Shown one piece after another: positions 22,396 to 34,299 of a stretch of DNA of 64,000 bases (position 1 is its first letter; each line of letters starts with the position of its first letter). The stretch is from Flaccisagitta enflata. Lineage: Eukaryota > Chaetognatha > Sagittoidea > Aphragmophora. The stretch covers positions 60,760,001 through 60,824,000 of the forward strand of contig OZ231126.1 of the NCBI GenBank assembly GCA_965153355.1. Direction: 5' to 3'. The translations under genes and the position numbers were made by a program. The notes below the pieces were generated by a model, which was not told the DNA's origin, ran no database searches, and saw only the letters and a program-made list of their open reading frames with translations.

Positions 22396-23340
22396 ACGAC
22401 TTGGAGCAAGTAAAGGGAAAAAGTTTATTCAGTCACTTTTTGATCAATTTTTCGCATCAAGATATTTACTATGAACCGAAGAAATGTTTTCACAAGCCTC
22501 ATAGAAGCATATAGCACACCCCCCCAAAAAATAGGCCCGCCGTTAGCCGTTTTATAGCGAAGGGAGCAGTCTATACAATGAGGAACGCCAGGTAATTTTA
22601 AATGGTGCGTGAGAATCTTTTTAAAAGACCATTTTTCTGTCGCTGTCAGCGATACAATTTTGGCGATTTGATCCATTTTTTCCCCGAATTGTGTTAATTA
22701 TGTTCATAGGTGCCTGAGATAATTTTTTCCACCCATATATATGCAATTTTGTCACCTTAGGAAAAAAAAACCTGAAGGAGGTCAAGTTACAAAAGAAAAT
22801 CATAAAATCGTAGTGTACAACTTATTATTTTTGTTTACGATACTTCCCGTCAGAGTTAAGCTATGAAATTTTTACTGGTGTTAGGGAACATGCTCAACTA
22901 CTTGCGTGTCAATTTTCATGATCCTAGGCAAATTTTAAGTAGTGCTTTTCCTCCTTTGATTCCAAAATCCATGCTAAAAAGGAGTTTTCGAAAAAAAGAT
23001 TTTTCATCTTGAAAATAACAAATCTCTAAAATGGTCAAACTTTTTGCATTTTTAAAAACATACGACGCGAGATATACTAATTTATAAGCGTCGTATGTCT
23101 TTGTTTTTGTCATTTTTGCGTTTTCTATGCAAATTTGTTATTTTCAGTGAGCATGAGTTGGAGTGATTTTTTGCTCCTTCGAGAAAGCGAGCTGCTGTTG
23201 AAATGGTTTGTGTAGTGGAAGGATATCTGATGGACGTTGAGCCTCAATTTTCATAATCAAGCTGTGTATTGTCAGCATGAATACAAATCAGTTTTGCTTG
23301 TTCGAATACATGCTTGCTTGCTTGTTTTTGTGCTTACATG
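22396..23340. other. AT-rich non-coding DNA, no gene seen
   Basis: No domain-bearing frame, splice pair or repeat unit recognised. A short cttacgac-type palindromic stretch around 23050-23100 (catacgacgcgag / cgtcgtatg) is the only local structure. Confidence 0.4.
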
Positions 23341-23425
23341 CTTGTAAAAACATAAAGAAATGAAGCGAAAAAGAGGGAAAAAGACGGAGGGAAAAAAAGA
23401 AAAAGAAATGAAAAAAAAAAAGAAA

Positions 23426-23600
<175 letters not shown>

Positions 23601-23659
23601 AGAAAAAGAGAAAGAATGAAAGCATTGAAACAAGTAATGGGTGGACAGAGGCGTCCGAC

Positions 23660-23806
23660 CTCTATTTACACCCCCCTCCCCACACACATGCAAGCATCAG
23701 ATCACTTATTGACGCGCGTCCACAGACTAACGGTATGACTGATGGACAGACGGACGGATGGACGGACAGACAAAGCCTCTAATAGAGTTGCGGGTCCGCA
23801 ACTAAG
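23660..23806 (+). mobile_element. Family H element end
   Basis: gatggacagacggacggatg tract, then agcctctaatag and the perfect hairpin AGTTGCGGGTCCGCAACT (about 23786-23803), followed by aag. Confidence 0.75.
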
Positions 23807-23913
23807 AAAGAAAGAAGTATAGAAAATAAAACAAAAAGATAAATAACAAGATCAAAATTCAACCCATAGATGCATCCTTAGCTTTTCCTTCCTGTGACTG
23901 AGCTTGTGATCAC

Positions 23914-24333
23914 CAGGCCTGAGCGATTGTATTGGGTATTGGTATTGGGTTTACAATATTCTTGTGTATTGGGTTTCCCCAATACATGAAGCTTATTTTG
24001 TAATTTTTCCAATACAATACAATACTATACAATATTATAAAAAGTTGATTTGAGGAGAGTAAGATATATGAAAGAAAGACTGAATCAGATGAAGAGGAGG
24101 AGGAAAACAAAAGAAGTGGCAAAAGTGAGAGATGAAAGGAGAAGAAGAGGAGGATTTGCTGAAAAAAAAAAGTGGGTGAGGGATGAAAAGAAGATGAGGA
24201 GGAAGAGGAACTTATCAGAGTTTATGTAAGTTGGGAATATAGACAAAGAGAAAAAAGAATAAGATTGATTAGAGTAATCAGTGGCTAGAAGCTAAACAGA
24301 TGAGGAAAACAAAGAAGAAGATTGAAAATCTAC

Positions 24334-24395
<62 letters not shown>

Positions 24396-24697
24396 AAGAG
24401 AAGGAGAGAGACAAGCAGAGAGAGATAATGAAAATACGAACAAAACAAACAAAACAAAATAAAGAAAAACAATACCACATATTACTACCTAATATTTAGT
24501 ACTATTGATAAAACTATACTGAATATAATGGACTATAATTTTAACCATATATAGTTATATAGATATTGTATTGTATTGTATGGTAATATAATGTATTGTA
24601 TACAATTTTGATGAGTATTGTATTGTATTGTACCAATACTTGAAAGTATTGTATTGGTATTGTATAGTTGAAAAAAAAGCTATATAGCTCAGGCCTG
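23914..24697. mobile_element. Non-autonomous hAT-like element with 8-bp target duplication
   Basis: Terminal inverted repeats CAGGCCTGAGC (left) and GCTCAGGCCTG (right) bound 784 bp. They are flanked by identical 8-bp copies of GTGATCAC at 23906-23913 and 24698-24705. The 8-bp duplication and CAG...CTG ends are typical of the hAT superfamily. The interior is AT-rich (tattgtattg runs) with a (GA)n tract at 24340-24420; no transposase. The flank octamer is itself palindromic, so an alternative reading is a longer inverted repeat. Confidence 0.75.
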
Positions 24698-24705
24698 GTG
24701 ATCAC

Positions 24706-24710
24706 ACGCG

Positions 24711-24795
<85 letters not shown>

Positions 24796-25080
24796 AGAGA
24801 AGGGAGAGAAGGGAGAGAGAGAGGTCTTGCTGGATCCTGCTGGATTTTTCGCAAACGATAAAAAAAAACGGCATGGACGGACCGACAGACTGACAGATGG
24901 ATGGACGGACAGACCGACGGATAGAAAAAGCCTCTACAAGAGGTGCGGATCTAAAAAAACTAAGCGATGGGTAGAAAAAAAGGGTTAAAAAAAAAAGAGG
25001 GAATGAAAGGAAAAGAAAACGAAGAAAGAATAAAAGAGAAAGAAAGAAAAAGAAAAAAAAAAGAAAGAAAAGAAGAGAGA
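24706..25080. repeat. (GA)n microsatellite, decayed family H end, purine-rich tract
   Basis: agagag for about 80 bp (24714-24792). A decayed family H end follows (gacggaccgacagactgaca...agcctctacaagaggtgcgg, about 24880-24960), then a gaaaga-rich stretch. Confidence 0.8.
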
Positions 25081-25483
25081 ATACATTGAGATAAATAAAT
25101 GAATAAGTCAGCAAGTGATTGTGGAGAAGTAAAAGAGAGGAACAAAATAAAAGATTTTTTCTTGTTTCAGATATTGCCACCGGTCAGGCAAAACAAAGTA
25201 CAGTTTAATCCCGCTATAACGGATCTCAAGGGACCTACAAATTTTATGCATTATTGCCGGATTACATTATTGCCAAAACGACTATCCCAGACTATATTCT
25301 TTGCTATCTTCTGTGTTAACTAATGGGCTTTTAAAAACAAATGGAAACAGCCTTTTACGTTACAGTAAAATGAAAGGCATTTTGAAAATGCAAAGATTTT
25401 GTGAACAACTAATGCAGACGGGTGGGCAGGGGCCCACAGCCCCCCTCCCTCTTCCCTCAACACCATCACGCTCAAGTTAACAA

Positions 25484-26345
25484 GTGACTCGGGGTCAAAA
25501 CATTGTTGCGGACGGGTGGGCAGGGGCATCCAATCCCCATCCGCACCCCCACCAACTCCAAAAAAAAAAACAAGGCCGGATACACGGGCCAAGACGGTGC
25601 GCCAGGCGTTATTTATTCTTAGACCTATCCATAGCTCCATCAGACCTATCCCTAGCTCTATCAGACCTATTACCAGATCTATCAGAACTATCCCTAGCTC
25701 TATCAGACCTATCCTGAGCTCTATCAGTCCTATCCTTAGCTCTATCAACCTATCCTTAACAGACGTATCCTGAGCTCTATCAGACCTATCCCGAGCTCTA
25801 CCAGACCTATCCCAAGCTCTATCAGACCTATCTGACCTATAACCAGCTCTATTAGACCTATCCCCAGCTCCATCAGACCTAACCGTAGCTGATTACTGTA
25901 ATAGATGAAATGACAAGTATCATCAATGATGATCAAAATGACTTTTCAATTGATTTCAAACATTTTTAGCTATTTTTCATTCGAGCGTGACCGATGGATG
26001 GACGGGCGGACGGACAGAGCCTCTGATAGAGGTGCTATGGCGCACCTAGAAATCATCAGAGCATATTTTTGAATCATTTCTAGTGATTTTTGCTTCTTTT
26101 GGAGATTTTCAACTCGAGCGTTACCGACCAATCAACCGACCAACCGACCCACCAATCCACCAACCAACAGACAGAGCTAGTTATAAGGGTGCTATGGCGC
26201 ACCTAAAAACACATCTAAAACGCTTAGTTTTCACTATTCAACTTGTGCGTTACGACCGACGGGCCGACAGACAGACCAACGGATGGACAGAAAGTCTCTT
26301 ATAGAGTTGCGTGTCCGCAACCAAAGACGCGAAAACCGAGCATTT
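25484..26345 (+). mobile_element. Cluster of family H elements
   Basis: A 5' part at 25484-25570 (gactcggggtcaaaacattg, gttgcggacgggtgggcag). Three 3' ends follow: 25985-26048 (hairpin AGGTGCTATGGCGCACCT), 26118-26210 (same hairpin sequence with a decayed lead-in) and 26245-26325 (gttgcgtgtccgcaac). Each is preceded by a ggac or gacc tract and some form of agcctct.atagag. Confidence 0.75.
25600..25885. repeat. About 24-bp minisatellite
   Basis: Roughly a dozen variants of agacctatccctagctctatc in tandem, on the heels of the aggccggatacacgggcc family H 5' motif. The minus strand is open across the array with a repeating ELGIGLIELRIGLIE-type peptide, an artefact of the unit. Confidence 0.85.
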
Positions 26346-26799
26346 GTGATAGTGTAACTATAATTGTGTGGGTGAGTGTGTGTGTGGGAGTGGGAGTGTG
26401 AGGCTGAGGGTTGGATTACTCTGCCCACTCGTCTGGAACAATATTGTGTTCCGCGTCATTTGCTTTAAATCTATCGAGTTAAGAGTCCAACTGTCCCATT
26501 CGCGTATTTAAACCATGGAACCACTGACTGTAACTTTTTATTCACGCATAATGCTGAATCATTTAATCATAGCTTTTTCAAGTTCATTAAATTGGTATGT
26601 CCTCATGACTAGTCCCTGTTTGACTCGAATTCTGCGCGAATAATTTTTCATCTTCACGGGTTGAGGATGCTGGAGGCAATTTTGTGTATGGGTGGCAAAA
26701 TTCGATTTAAGAGTTTCTTTTTTGCACCATATCGAGAATTTTAAACCCTCTTGGCATTGGAACAAGCCCGATTGGGCAACTAGATGCGTCATCTGCGTG

Positions 26800-26959
26800 A
26801 TATTAGAAGAGGCGTAACGGACCAACGGACGGACGGACCGACGGACGGACAGACAGACCCTCTAATAGAGATGCGATGACGCATATAAAAACGAATCAAA
26901 TGAGTCAAAAATAAGGTAACAATTCTAGTGTCCATAGGATGGCTAAACGAAAGGATCTC

Positions 26960-27043
<84 letters not shown>

Positions 27044-27400
27044 CTTCTTCTCTCCCTCACCTCCTTCGATTCGATTCAACTAATGACCTCTCACCCCTGC
27101 CCAATTACATAAATGAACAAACATTTAATAAAGTAAATGAATGAACGAATGAATGAACAAATGAACAGTAAAAGAATGAATGATTGAATGACTGAATGAC
27201 TGAATGAATGAATAAATGAAGGATGGGTTGAACAAATCTTCAATAAGAAGAAAACAATTCAAGAACCGCAGGGAGATTCATGTCTATGAAAGAAGAGAAA
27301 AATACACTTGACGAATGAATGAATGAAAGAATGGATGAATAAATGAATGAATGAATGATTATATGAATGAGTGAATGAATGAATGCACAAATTGCCAAAA
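26800..27400. repeat. Family H end plus (CTGT)n, (CT)n and (GAAT)n tracts
   Basis: A family H end with agatgcgatgacgcatat is at about 26812-26888. (ctgt)n then (ct)n follow at 26961-27040, and imperfect (aatg)n at 27115-27225 and 27310-27390. No gene. Confidence 0.85.
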
Positions 27401-27884
27401 GTGTTAATTATCGAAGGAATGCAATTAGCCAAGTAACGTGAAAATTTGAGTAATCATAACAAGAATCAGAGTTATGACATGTTGAAAGATATGCTGAAAA
27501 TAGCTATTTAAGCATGTTTTAAAGATATATTTTAATTGCATATTGAAAAATATTTTAAAAAATATTCATTTATATAAAAATTATTTATTTTTGACAGATC
27601 TTGAATATTTTCAAACATTTTTTTTTATTGAATTAATACAAAAAATTCATGAAAATAGTATAATACACTTCAAATTTAGAAATATTAATATCTAGCTAAT
27701 AAAGAAAGATTTTGCATCAATTTTTTTTATTTTGCTATCAAAAAATAATATATTTCGCAAAAATCATAAAAAAATTTGTCATATTGAATATTCATTTTAT
27801 AGCCATAATGAATGCCAATTTCCACGCGATCTTGCTCCATGTCTTACATAGGCAAAGGGTAGTAAAGTTAAGGATTTTTTTTTA

Positions 27885-28016
27885 AATTTGGTATACAAGT
27901 AAAAGATATTAATTGAACAGCCCCTGCAAAATTCGAATTAAATCTGAAGTCTGATTTACAAGATATTAGCTTATTAATGTAGTAATATGTTACTAGGACT
28001 TGGGCAATTTATATAG
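27885..28016 (+). repeat. Dispersed repeat R1, copy 2
   Basis: Direct copy of the 22255-22395 segment (agcccctgcaaaattcgaat ... ttactaggacttgggcaatt), with scattered differences. Confidence 0.8.
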
Positions 28017-28087
28017 AGGATTTTTTTTACTAGCTCATTCATTTTATTTTGATTTTTCTATAGGTTTCCTATCATGGGTTTTAAGAA

Positions 28088-28555
28088 TCCCCTGCAGCAG
28101 CTGCCATCCCCTGCAGCAGCTGCCATCCCCTGCAGCAGCAGCTGCCATCCCCTGCAGCAGCAGCTGCCATCCCCTGCAGCAGCAGCTGCCATCCCCTGCA
28201 GCACCAGCTGCCATCCCCTGCAGCACCAGCTGCCATCCCTGCCATCCCCTGCAACAGCTGCCATCCCCTGCAACAGCTGCCATCCCCTGCAGCAGCTGCC
28301 ATCCCCTGCCAGCTGCCATTCCCTGCAACAGCTGCCATCCCCTGCAACAGCTGCCATCCCCTGCAGCAGCTGCCATCCCCTGCAACAGCTGCCATCCCCT
28401 GCAGCAGCTGCCATCCCCTGCAACAGCTGCCATCCCCTGCAGCAGCTGCCATCCCCTGCAACAGCTGCCATCCCCTGCAGCAGCTGCCATCCCCTGCAGC
28501 AGCTGCCATCCCCTGCAGCTACTGTCATCCTCTTCAGCTACTGTCATCCTCTTGG
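28088..28555. repeat. About 21-bp minisatellite (cagctgccatcccctgcagc)
   Basis: More than twenty tandem copies of a unit around ccatcccctgcagcagctg, with variants caacagctg and cagcaccagctg. Because the unit is a multiple of three, several frames on both strands stay open (for example PSPAAAAIPCSSCHP), but there is no start, splice or conserved context. Treated as non-coding. Confidence 0.9.
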
Positions 28556-29612
28556 GGACTGATATCTTGAAGCTTTTTTTTCTCTATTTCTTTCTTTCTT
28601 CCTTTCTTTCTTTCTTTCTATTAAATTCGATCTTTTCACCTATTCATTCTAACCCTGTCTATGCAGCATTGCCATTGGTTGGGTTAATGAGAAGAAAGGG
28701 AATCAGATTTATGATAATCCTATAAACCAGTCATAATGAAACGCAAAAATGGACGTTCTTTAAAAGTACAGTGACCAAATTCAACAATTGTAAAATCAAA
28801 AGTGAAAAACTGTGTTACAAACAGATCAAACATAGTCAGGTAAGCTCTTTCATTTATTAGTAAAGGATAGTTGTGAGCAATCCGGAGTAAACACCATTGA
28901 AAGCTTGAAAGGCTTTCCTCCTTTGTTAATTGGAGAATTCTGGCCTCCTTTTATAAGAGCAATATTGTTTTAACTTTCATAAGTATCAGTACCTTGGTAG
29001 AGAATGCCGGCGGTCCCTAATGGTTGTACCTCGATTCTTGCCTCTAGGGGTATGGTTTCTTATCAATATTGCTAGTGTCAGTTCTTCCACCAGTACATTA
29101 GTAATCATTGATTGTTACTTTTGTAAGATATTTTGTGTATACTTTATGGTATAGGATTGCCCACCCTAGGCTAATGAGGCATGCAGTCAAGCTGAATGTT
29201 TTGTCAGGTAAGCTCTTTTATTCATTAGTAAAGGATAGTTGTGAGCAATCCGGAGTAAACACCATTAAAAGCTTGCAAGGCTTTCATCCTTTCTTAATTG
29301 GAGAATTCTGGCCTCCTTTTTTAAGGGCAATCTTGTTTCAACTTTCATAGTCGAACTGGAGTGATGATGGCTTAACAAGGAAATAAATTTTCTTTAAAAC
29401 AAGTAAAGAAACAAATTTTTCTGCCAAGTCAAAACAGGTTCTTCAAATCGTATGATACGTTGTCAGAAAAGTCGAATTCAACGATGCTTAAAATAAAATA
29501 AAATGAAATAAAATAAAGTAAACGATCATTGTAATCATTGTTTGATGATTCAATGAAGCTCAAAAATGAAATGAAATAGAATAAAATGAAATAAAATGAA
29601 CACTCATTGTTA
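28556..29612. other. Non-coding with a duplicated about 147-bp segment
   Basis: gtcaggtaagctcttt...gagcaatccggagtaaacac...attggagaattctggcctcc occurs at about 28836-28982 and 29202-29348 as direct copies 366 bp apart. The rest is AT-rich, with (aaaat)n-like runs at 29480-29600. Confidence 0.75.
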
Positions 29613-31489
29613 TTATTGTTTGATGATTCCAAGGACGCTGAGAAATTGATTGTTTTTAAAATGGTGTACATTTGTTTTGCATCTTTCGTTGTGGTTGAAA
29701 ATGATTTTGAGTCTGTCGCCTCTCGACATTCTCGCCATGAAACCCAAATAGCATTGGTGGATATTGGCGATGGTACGGGAACCCGTACCTGCGTCAATTT
29801 TCCATCGGCAATATCGAACTTTGTTGTTGATTGCGTTGTTGTTGTTGATGTTGATCATGTTATTGTTGCCATACCGCAGTTGATACGCGCATTCAGTTCC
29901 GCTTCCGCCATTGCCGGTAAAAGGAAAGTTTGCATAGACGAAGTAGATCCCGTTGCGTTTGACTAAAATTCCGTCATTTTTGACGGCAAAGTACTTCTTC
30001 CATTTGCCGGAATCTGGCAGCCACAGGGCCCTCTGCCAATCGGCAATCGTGACATATCCTTGTTTGGATATTTTAGTTCTGATGTCGCCGACTTTGTGCT
30101 GGGTCAAGTTGAGACCCTCGAGTTGACAAACCTCTCCAGCGTCTGGTTGATTGCGAAGGTGCCTTCTTCCTCTACCAGAACGAGGAAATTGCGGAAGGGG
30201 AGACGGAGCTGGGAAATATGAAGTTAATTTGAAAAAAAATTAAGCATTGATAACGCCATAACTTGAAGTGGAGTGCTAGCCTACAGCGTAAAGAAGTTTA
30301 TCTTGTCTTGAGATTGTGGATTCGGATTACGCTTTGTTCGCAGACGAGTTAAATGTCAGCAACAGCTCAACAGCTAAATCTCAATACTTGGAACAAGCAA
30401 AGCTACTCGCATAATTCTATCAGTTACCAAGAATAAATATGCATATTCTCTCAAATTATCAATTCTTTAGCCATTGCACGCAGTACTATCTAGGAAAAAA
30501 ATTGGCAACACTTTCGATTGACAGTGTGTTTTCTCCCTCATGTGCTCAAAATTCATGTTCCTGATTGTTTTGATTACTTTAGTATTTATACTAGCTAGAA
30601 CAAGTACCCGGGGTTACAACAATGAGTCCACATGCGGCTTAGCTTGTTAAGAATGATGCAATAATGCATCAACCTTGTGGAATGATGCAATAATCTGAGA
30701 TATTTACAAGATTCTATGCATTTTCATCATTCTCAACTCGATCACCACAGACCAACCAACCAACGGACGGATGGCCAAAGCCTCTTATAGAGATGCGTGG
30801 ACGCATCTAAAAAGAGAAAACAATCTATCAAATTTAGGGACTACAAGAGAGGTTTGTTTATCACAATTCCGAGGACCTAAGAGGTGGGTATCAAAAGAAC
30901 AATAAATTTTGGTCATTTTGGCAGTAAAATTGAGCTACTTCTCTTAACAAATCTGAGTTCAAGCTCTAACCAGTGATGCAATCCTTATGTTTCTATCATT
31001 CTTAATAAAATTTGAAAGGGTTTCAATGATAGAAGTGTTGGAGAAAAAAAAGAAATCCAACTTTTTTGCTATTTTTGAAAGTACATGATCAACTTCAAAC
31101 TAATGGCATTTTTGAAGGGTTTGATGCACAGAAACAAGATTGAACTCAGAAAGTAGATTAATGAACTTCTACCAGTACACATTTTATTCCAGTCCGAATA
31201 AAGACGTACCATTAAGTTGATTTCGCACATCTGGACAAATTATGCCACCAATGCAGACGATGACGCCCACAATAGCACCAAGAGCGAGAACAACGACGAC
31301 GCCATATGGAATCCACCGCCGCCAGTGAGACAGACCGAGTTTCTTTCTCCCTGTTTTTTGCTTGGATTTTGTCAGTTCTTGTGGGAGATCTATGTTATGA
31401 GCATCTATTGCTTGACCAGAGAGGAGTTGAAGATTTTCTACAATACAAGCAGTGTTGTTTAAGTCGGCACAATTAGTGTTGGAAGTCAT
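29613..31489 (-). CDS. TNF-superfamily ligand-like type II membrane protein
   Basis: Two exons on the minus strand: 31489-31210 (ATG in acgATGA context, ending AAT G|gtacgt) and 30208-29613 (acceptor tttcccag), phases 1/1, 291 residues. Residues 1-58 are cytoplasmic. A membrane span lies at about 60-85 (YGVVVVLALGAIVGVIV) after WRRW. A furin-type RGRR site is near 106-109, in a short stalk. Then comes a TNF homology domain: KKYFAVKNDG, NGIYFVYANFPFTG, CAYQLRY, LGFMARMSRGDRLKIIF and the terminal LSVLGIIK strand. Such ligands form trimers, signal through TNF receptors in immunity, apoptosis or development, and may be shed. An Asn-rich run (about residues 207-222) from a gtt/att microsatellite interrupts a loop. 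It cannot be assigned to a subfamily. The intron holds a family H element. Confidence 0.8.
30745..30812 (+). mobile_element. Family H element end in TNF-like intron
   Basis: accaaccaaccaacggacgg, then aagcctcttatag and the perfect hairpin AGATGCGTGGACGCATCT, followed by aaaa. Confidence 0.75.
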
Positions 31490-31889
31490 CGTTTTCTTGG
31501 TCCCTTTGTATTTTTTTTTCTTGTTCGACTTTTTAGTGTTTGGTTATTGATTTTTTTTTCTTGTTTTGCGAAAAATGTTGTTGATGAACGCAAACTCGTT
31601 CGGATTGTAACTTGATTCGGGGATCCGGAGAATTTTAGACTTGCTTCAATCCGTCGCGCTTTTTATGTAAACATTGAGCGGCATAATCTGGGCGTTCTAA
31701 ACCCTGACTCTAAACTGGATTTGTCACAATATCTCCAAGATTGCAAAATAATTTGAAAGTCATCAACTTGGATGCTGATTAGGTGGAGGAATTGGGAGTC
31801 CCCGATCAGACAATTTGGGGATGATTCCCGGATACATGGAAGGGTGACTCCACCCAGAGAAAAATACTCACGATTCCTCTTTCTTTTTT

Positions 31890-32500
31890 TAGGTGCGCCA
31901 AAGCACCTCTAGAACTGGCGGTGTCCGTCGGTCGGTAGGGTCACATATTTATTCGACGATTCATACGGCGCAGCTACTTGGCCTACTTAGCCTGGTTAAT
32001 TCTTTTTTGGGCAGCGGCCCCCAAGGGTCGATGTCCTGTAGGACAGGGGGAATTTCGAGACTTCCGTCAGTTTGTCCGTCCTTCCGTCACCCCTCTTGGC
32101 CATTGGAGCCTCGGTTTCAGGCCTAATTTTGGCCCTTTGAGCCCTCAAATTAGCCCTAAATTTAACTCTTGAGAGCTCAAATCATCCCTCCAGAGTCCAG
32201 ACCTCAAATCCGCCCTCTAGGTCTCAAGTCAACTTCAGGCCTCAAATTTGCCCTCCAGGTCTCAAATCAACTTCAGGCCTCAAATTTGTCCTCTAGGCCT
32301 CAAGCCTGACCCCCAAGGCTTAAATCTGCTCTTTTGGGCTAAATTCTGCCATCCCAACTTCAAATCCGCCTCAGGACATCTCGAAATTCACCCAGGCTGC
32401 CCTTTGGGGCCGCTGCCCTGCTCTCACTTCATTACTTCACTCAATCACTCCAAGCAGGGCATCGGGTACCACTGACCATGTACGATCCTTGGATGACTAG
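31890..32500. mobile_element. Family H hairpin followed by a family M element
   Basis: AGGTGCGCCAAAGCACCT lies at about 31893-31910, followed by ggtgtccgtcggtcgg (family H, minus orientation). Family M then starts with ttttgggcagcggcccccaa and tcctgtaggacaggggg (about 32006-32052). It has an array of ggcctcaaat...ccctcc units (32090-32390) and closes with ctttggggccgctgccctgc and the outer segment aagcagggcatcgggtacc ... gatccttggatgactagtt. Confidence 0.7.
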
Positions 32501-32689
32501 TTAATTTTACGGTTCTTTGATTCTTTTACAGTTCTTTTACAGTTAATGGTTGTATATTGGACAATTTCTGCGATTCTCCGAGTCTTTGTCTTCCCTGTTC
32601 ATTCATAGACGCCTCTTATCTCGTATATAGTCCAAATTTCCTATGTTCGGGACCCCTCATGCTTTAAGGGCCACACAAAGCAGACCCCT

Positions 32690-33385
32690 AAGACCAAACA
32701 CGGGGGCTAATTTCCTATGTGTCGGGAAGGGCGTTGGGTGTGGTTGGAATTTGGACACCCCTGCCCAACCATCCGCAACGATATTGTGACCCCGTGTTAC
32801 CTTTTTGGGCAGCGGCCCCAAAGGGCCGATGTCCTGTAGGACACAGGGGGGAATTTCCATACGTCCGTCCGTCCGTCCGTCCGTCCCCCCCCCCCCGTTG
32901 GCCATCGAGGCCTCATATCCTCACTCTCAGGCCTGATTTAGGCCCTCTAAGCCCTCAAATCAGCTCTCATGGCCTCAAATCAGCTCCCCAGGCCTCAAAT
33001 CAGCTCTCCAGGCTTCATATCGGCTCTTAAGGCCTCAATTCAGCTCTCAAGGCCTCAAATCCGCTCTCCAGACCTCAAATCAGCATTCCAGGCCTCAAAT
33101 TGGCCCTCCAGGCCTCAAACCTGCCCCCATGGCCTAAAGCCTGCCCCCAGACCTCAAATCTAATCTTCAGGCATAAATCTCCTCAGACCTCAAACCCCGC
33201 CTCAATTACCTCTTAGGCCTGCTATATTCCCCCTTAGGACGTATGGAAATTCCCCCCTGTGTCCTACAGGACATCGGCCCTTTGGGGCCGCTGCCCTGCT
33301 CTCACTCCACTGCTTTACTTGGTCACCCCAAGCAGGGCATCGGGTACCGCTGACCATGTGCGATCCTTGGATGACTAGTTCTTTT
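32690..33385. mobile_element. Family M element, complete copy
   Basis: A family H 5' motif in reverse is at about 32760-32800 (ccatccgcaacgatattgtg). Then ttttgggcagcggccccaaa and tcctgtaggacacaggggg (about 32810-32852), a (CCGT)n tract, and a ggcctcaaatcagctctcca array (32905-33235). The reversed hairpin cccctgtgtcctacaggaca and ggggccgctgccctgc (about 33253-33300) and the outer segment ending gatgactagtt at about 33381 complete it. Near-identical outer segments in this copy and the one at 31990-32500 suggest recent activity. Confidence 0.75.
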
Positions 33386-33589
33386 TCTTTTTCTTTTTCT
33401 TCTTTTTCTTCTTCTCCTTTGATAACAGAGGCGAGATAAAATATAGGGGATTTCTACCTCCCACTGCCCCCGCGCCCAGACAAAAGCCTGCAATTTTTAT
33501 CATGCATTCATGCATTGCATTGTTAATTTGGTTGTGCATAACTTTGTCTCTGCCTCGTTTACGCAATGGTTACTTTGGCTATCTCTTAT

Positions 33590-33970
33590 TCAGAGATGAT
33601 GCATCTGAGATCATTAATATCACTCTACAACCCGCTTTGTCCATTGGTTAGTTGGTTGGTCGGTTGGTCCGTTGGTCCATTGGTCACTACTTTTTCTATG
33701 ATTTTATTACTTTGACCTCACTGCTCCTGCCCAAATGGTCTGGTGACCTCAAATGTGGCTCCTGCCCACCCACACGCGACTTCGGTATCTATGTATCCGG
33801 CCTTGTTTTAAAAAAGTGCCGCCTTTGAATAGTCAAAGTACTTGCCTAACGTGGCCGATGAAATGGTTCAAAACCAGCGTACCCTTTCCTTTCACTTACA
33901 TTACCGTGACAAGTTTTTAGTCGCGTTCACGCGACTCAAAAAGCCGCTATGTCGGTCAGTCGGTAACTTT
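33590..33970 (-). mobile_element. Family H elements, two copies
   Basis: Copy 1 (33595-33808, minus orientation) starts aaggccggatacatagatac, then aagtcgcgtgtgggtgggca, the cagtgaggtcaaag interior and a ggacc tract; its hairpin end is decayed. Copy 2 (about 33915-33965) retains the hairpin AGTCGCGTTCACGCGACT and ccgctatgtcggtcagtcgg only. Confidence 0.7.
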
Positions 33971-34299
33971 TTTGAAACATTTCGATTGAAAGACCTGATT
34001 CCTGGGATGATTACTGTGTATCAAATGCATTGACTTTTTCAGAGGAAGAAAAATTAAAATAAGAGTTAATTTTTAAAATCTTACGACACAAGTAAAAAGT
34101 GCAACAGTATCCATGGACATGATAAGTGTTATTGCATGTTTTTGGATCAACCTAGAAAATCCTGTTGAGGTAAATATTTGTCAAACTATTTGATGTTGCA
34201 TGATCAACCTAGAAAATCCTAGTTAGGTAAATATTTGTCAAACTAGTTGATGTTGAATAAAACAATTGGCTGTTTTGCCTTATGTAAAGCCTAAATCTT

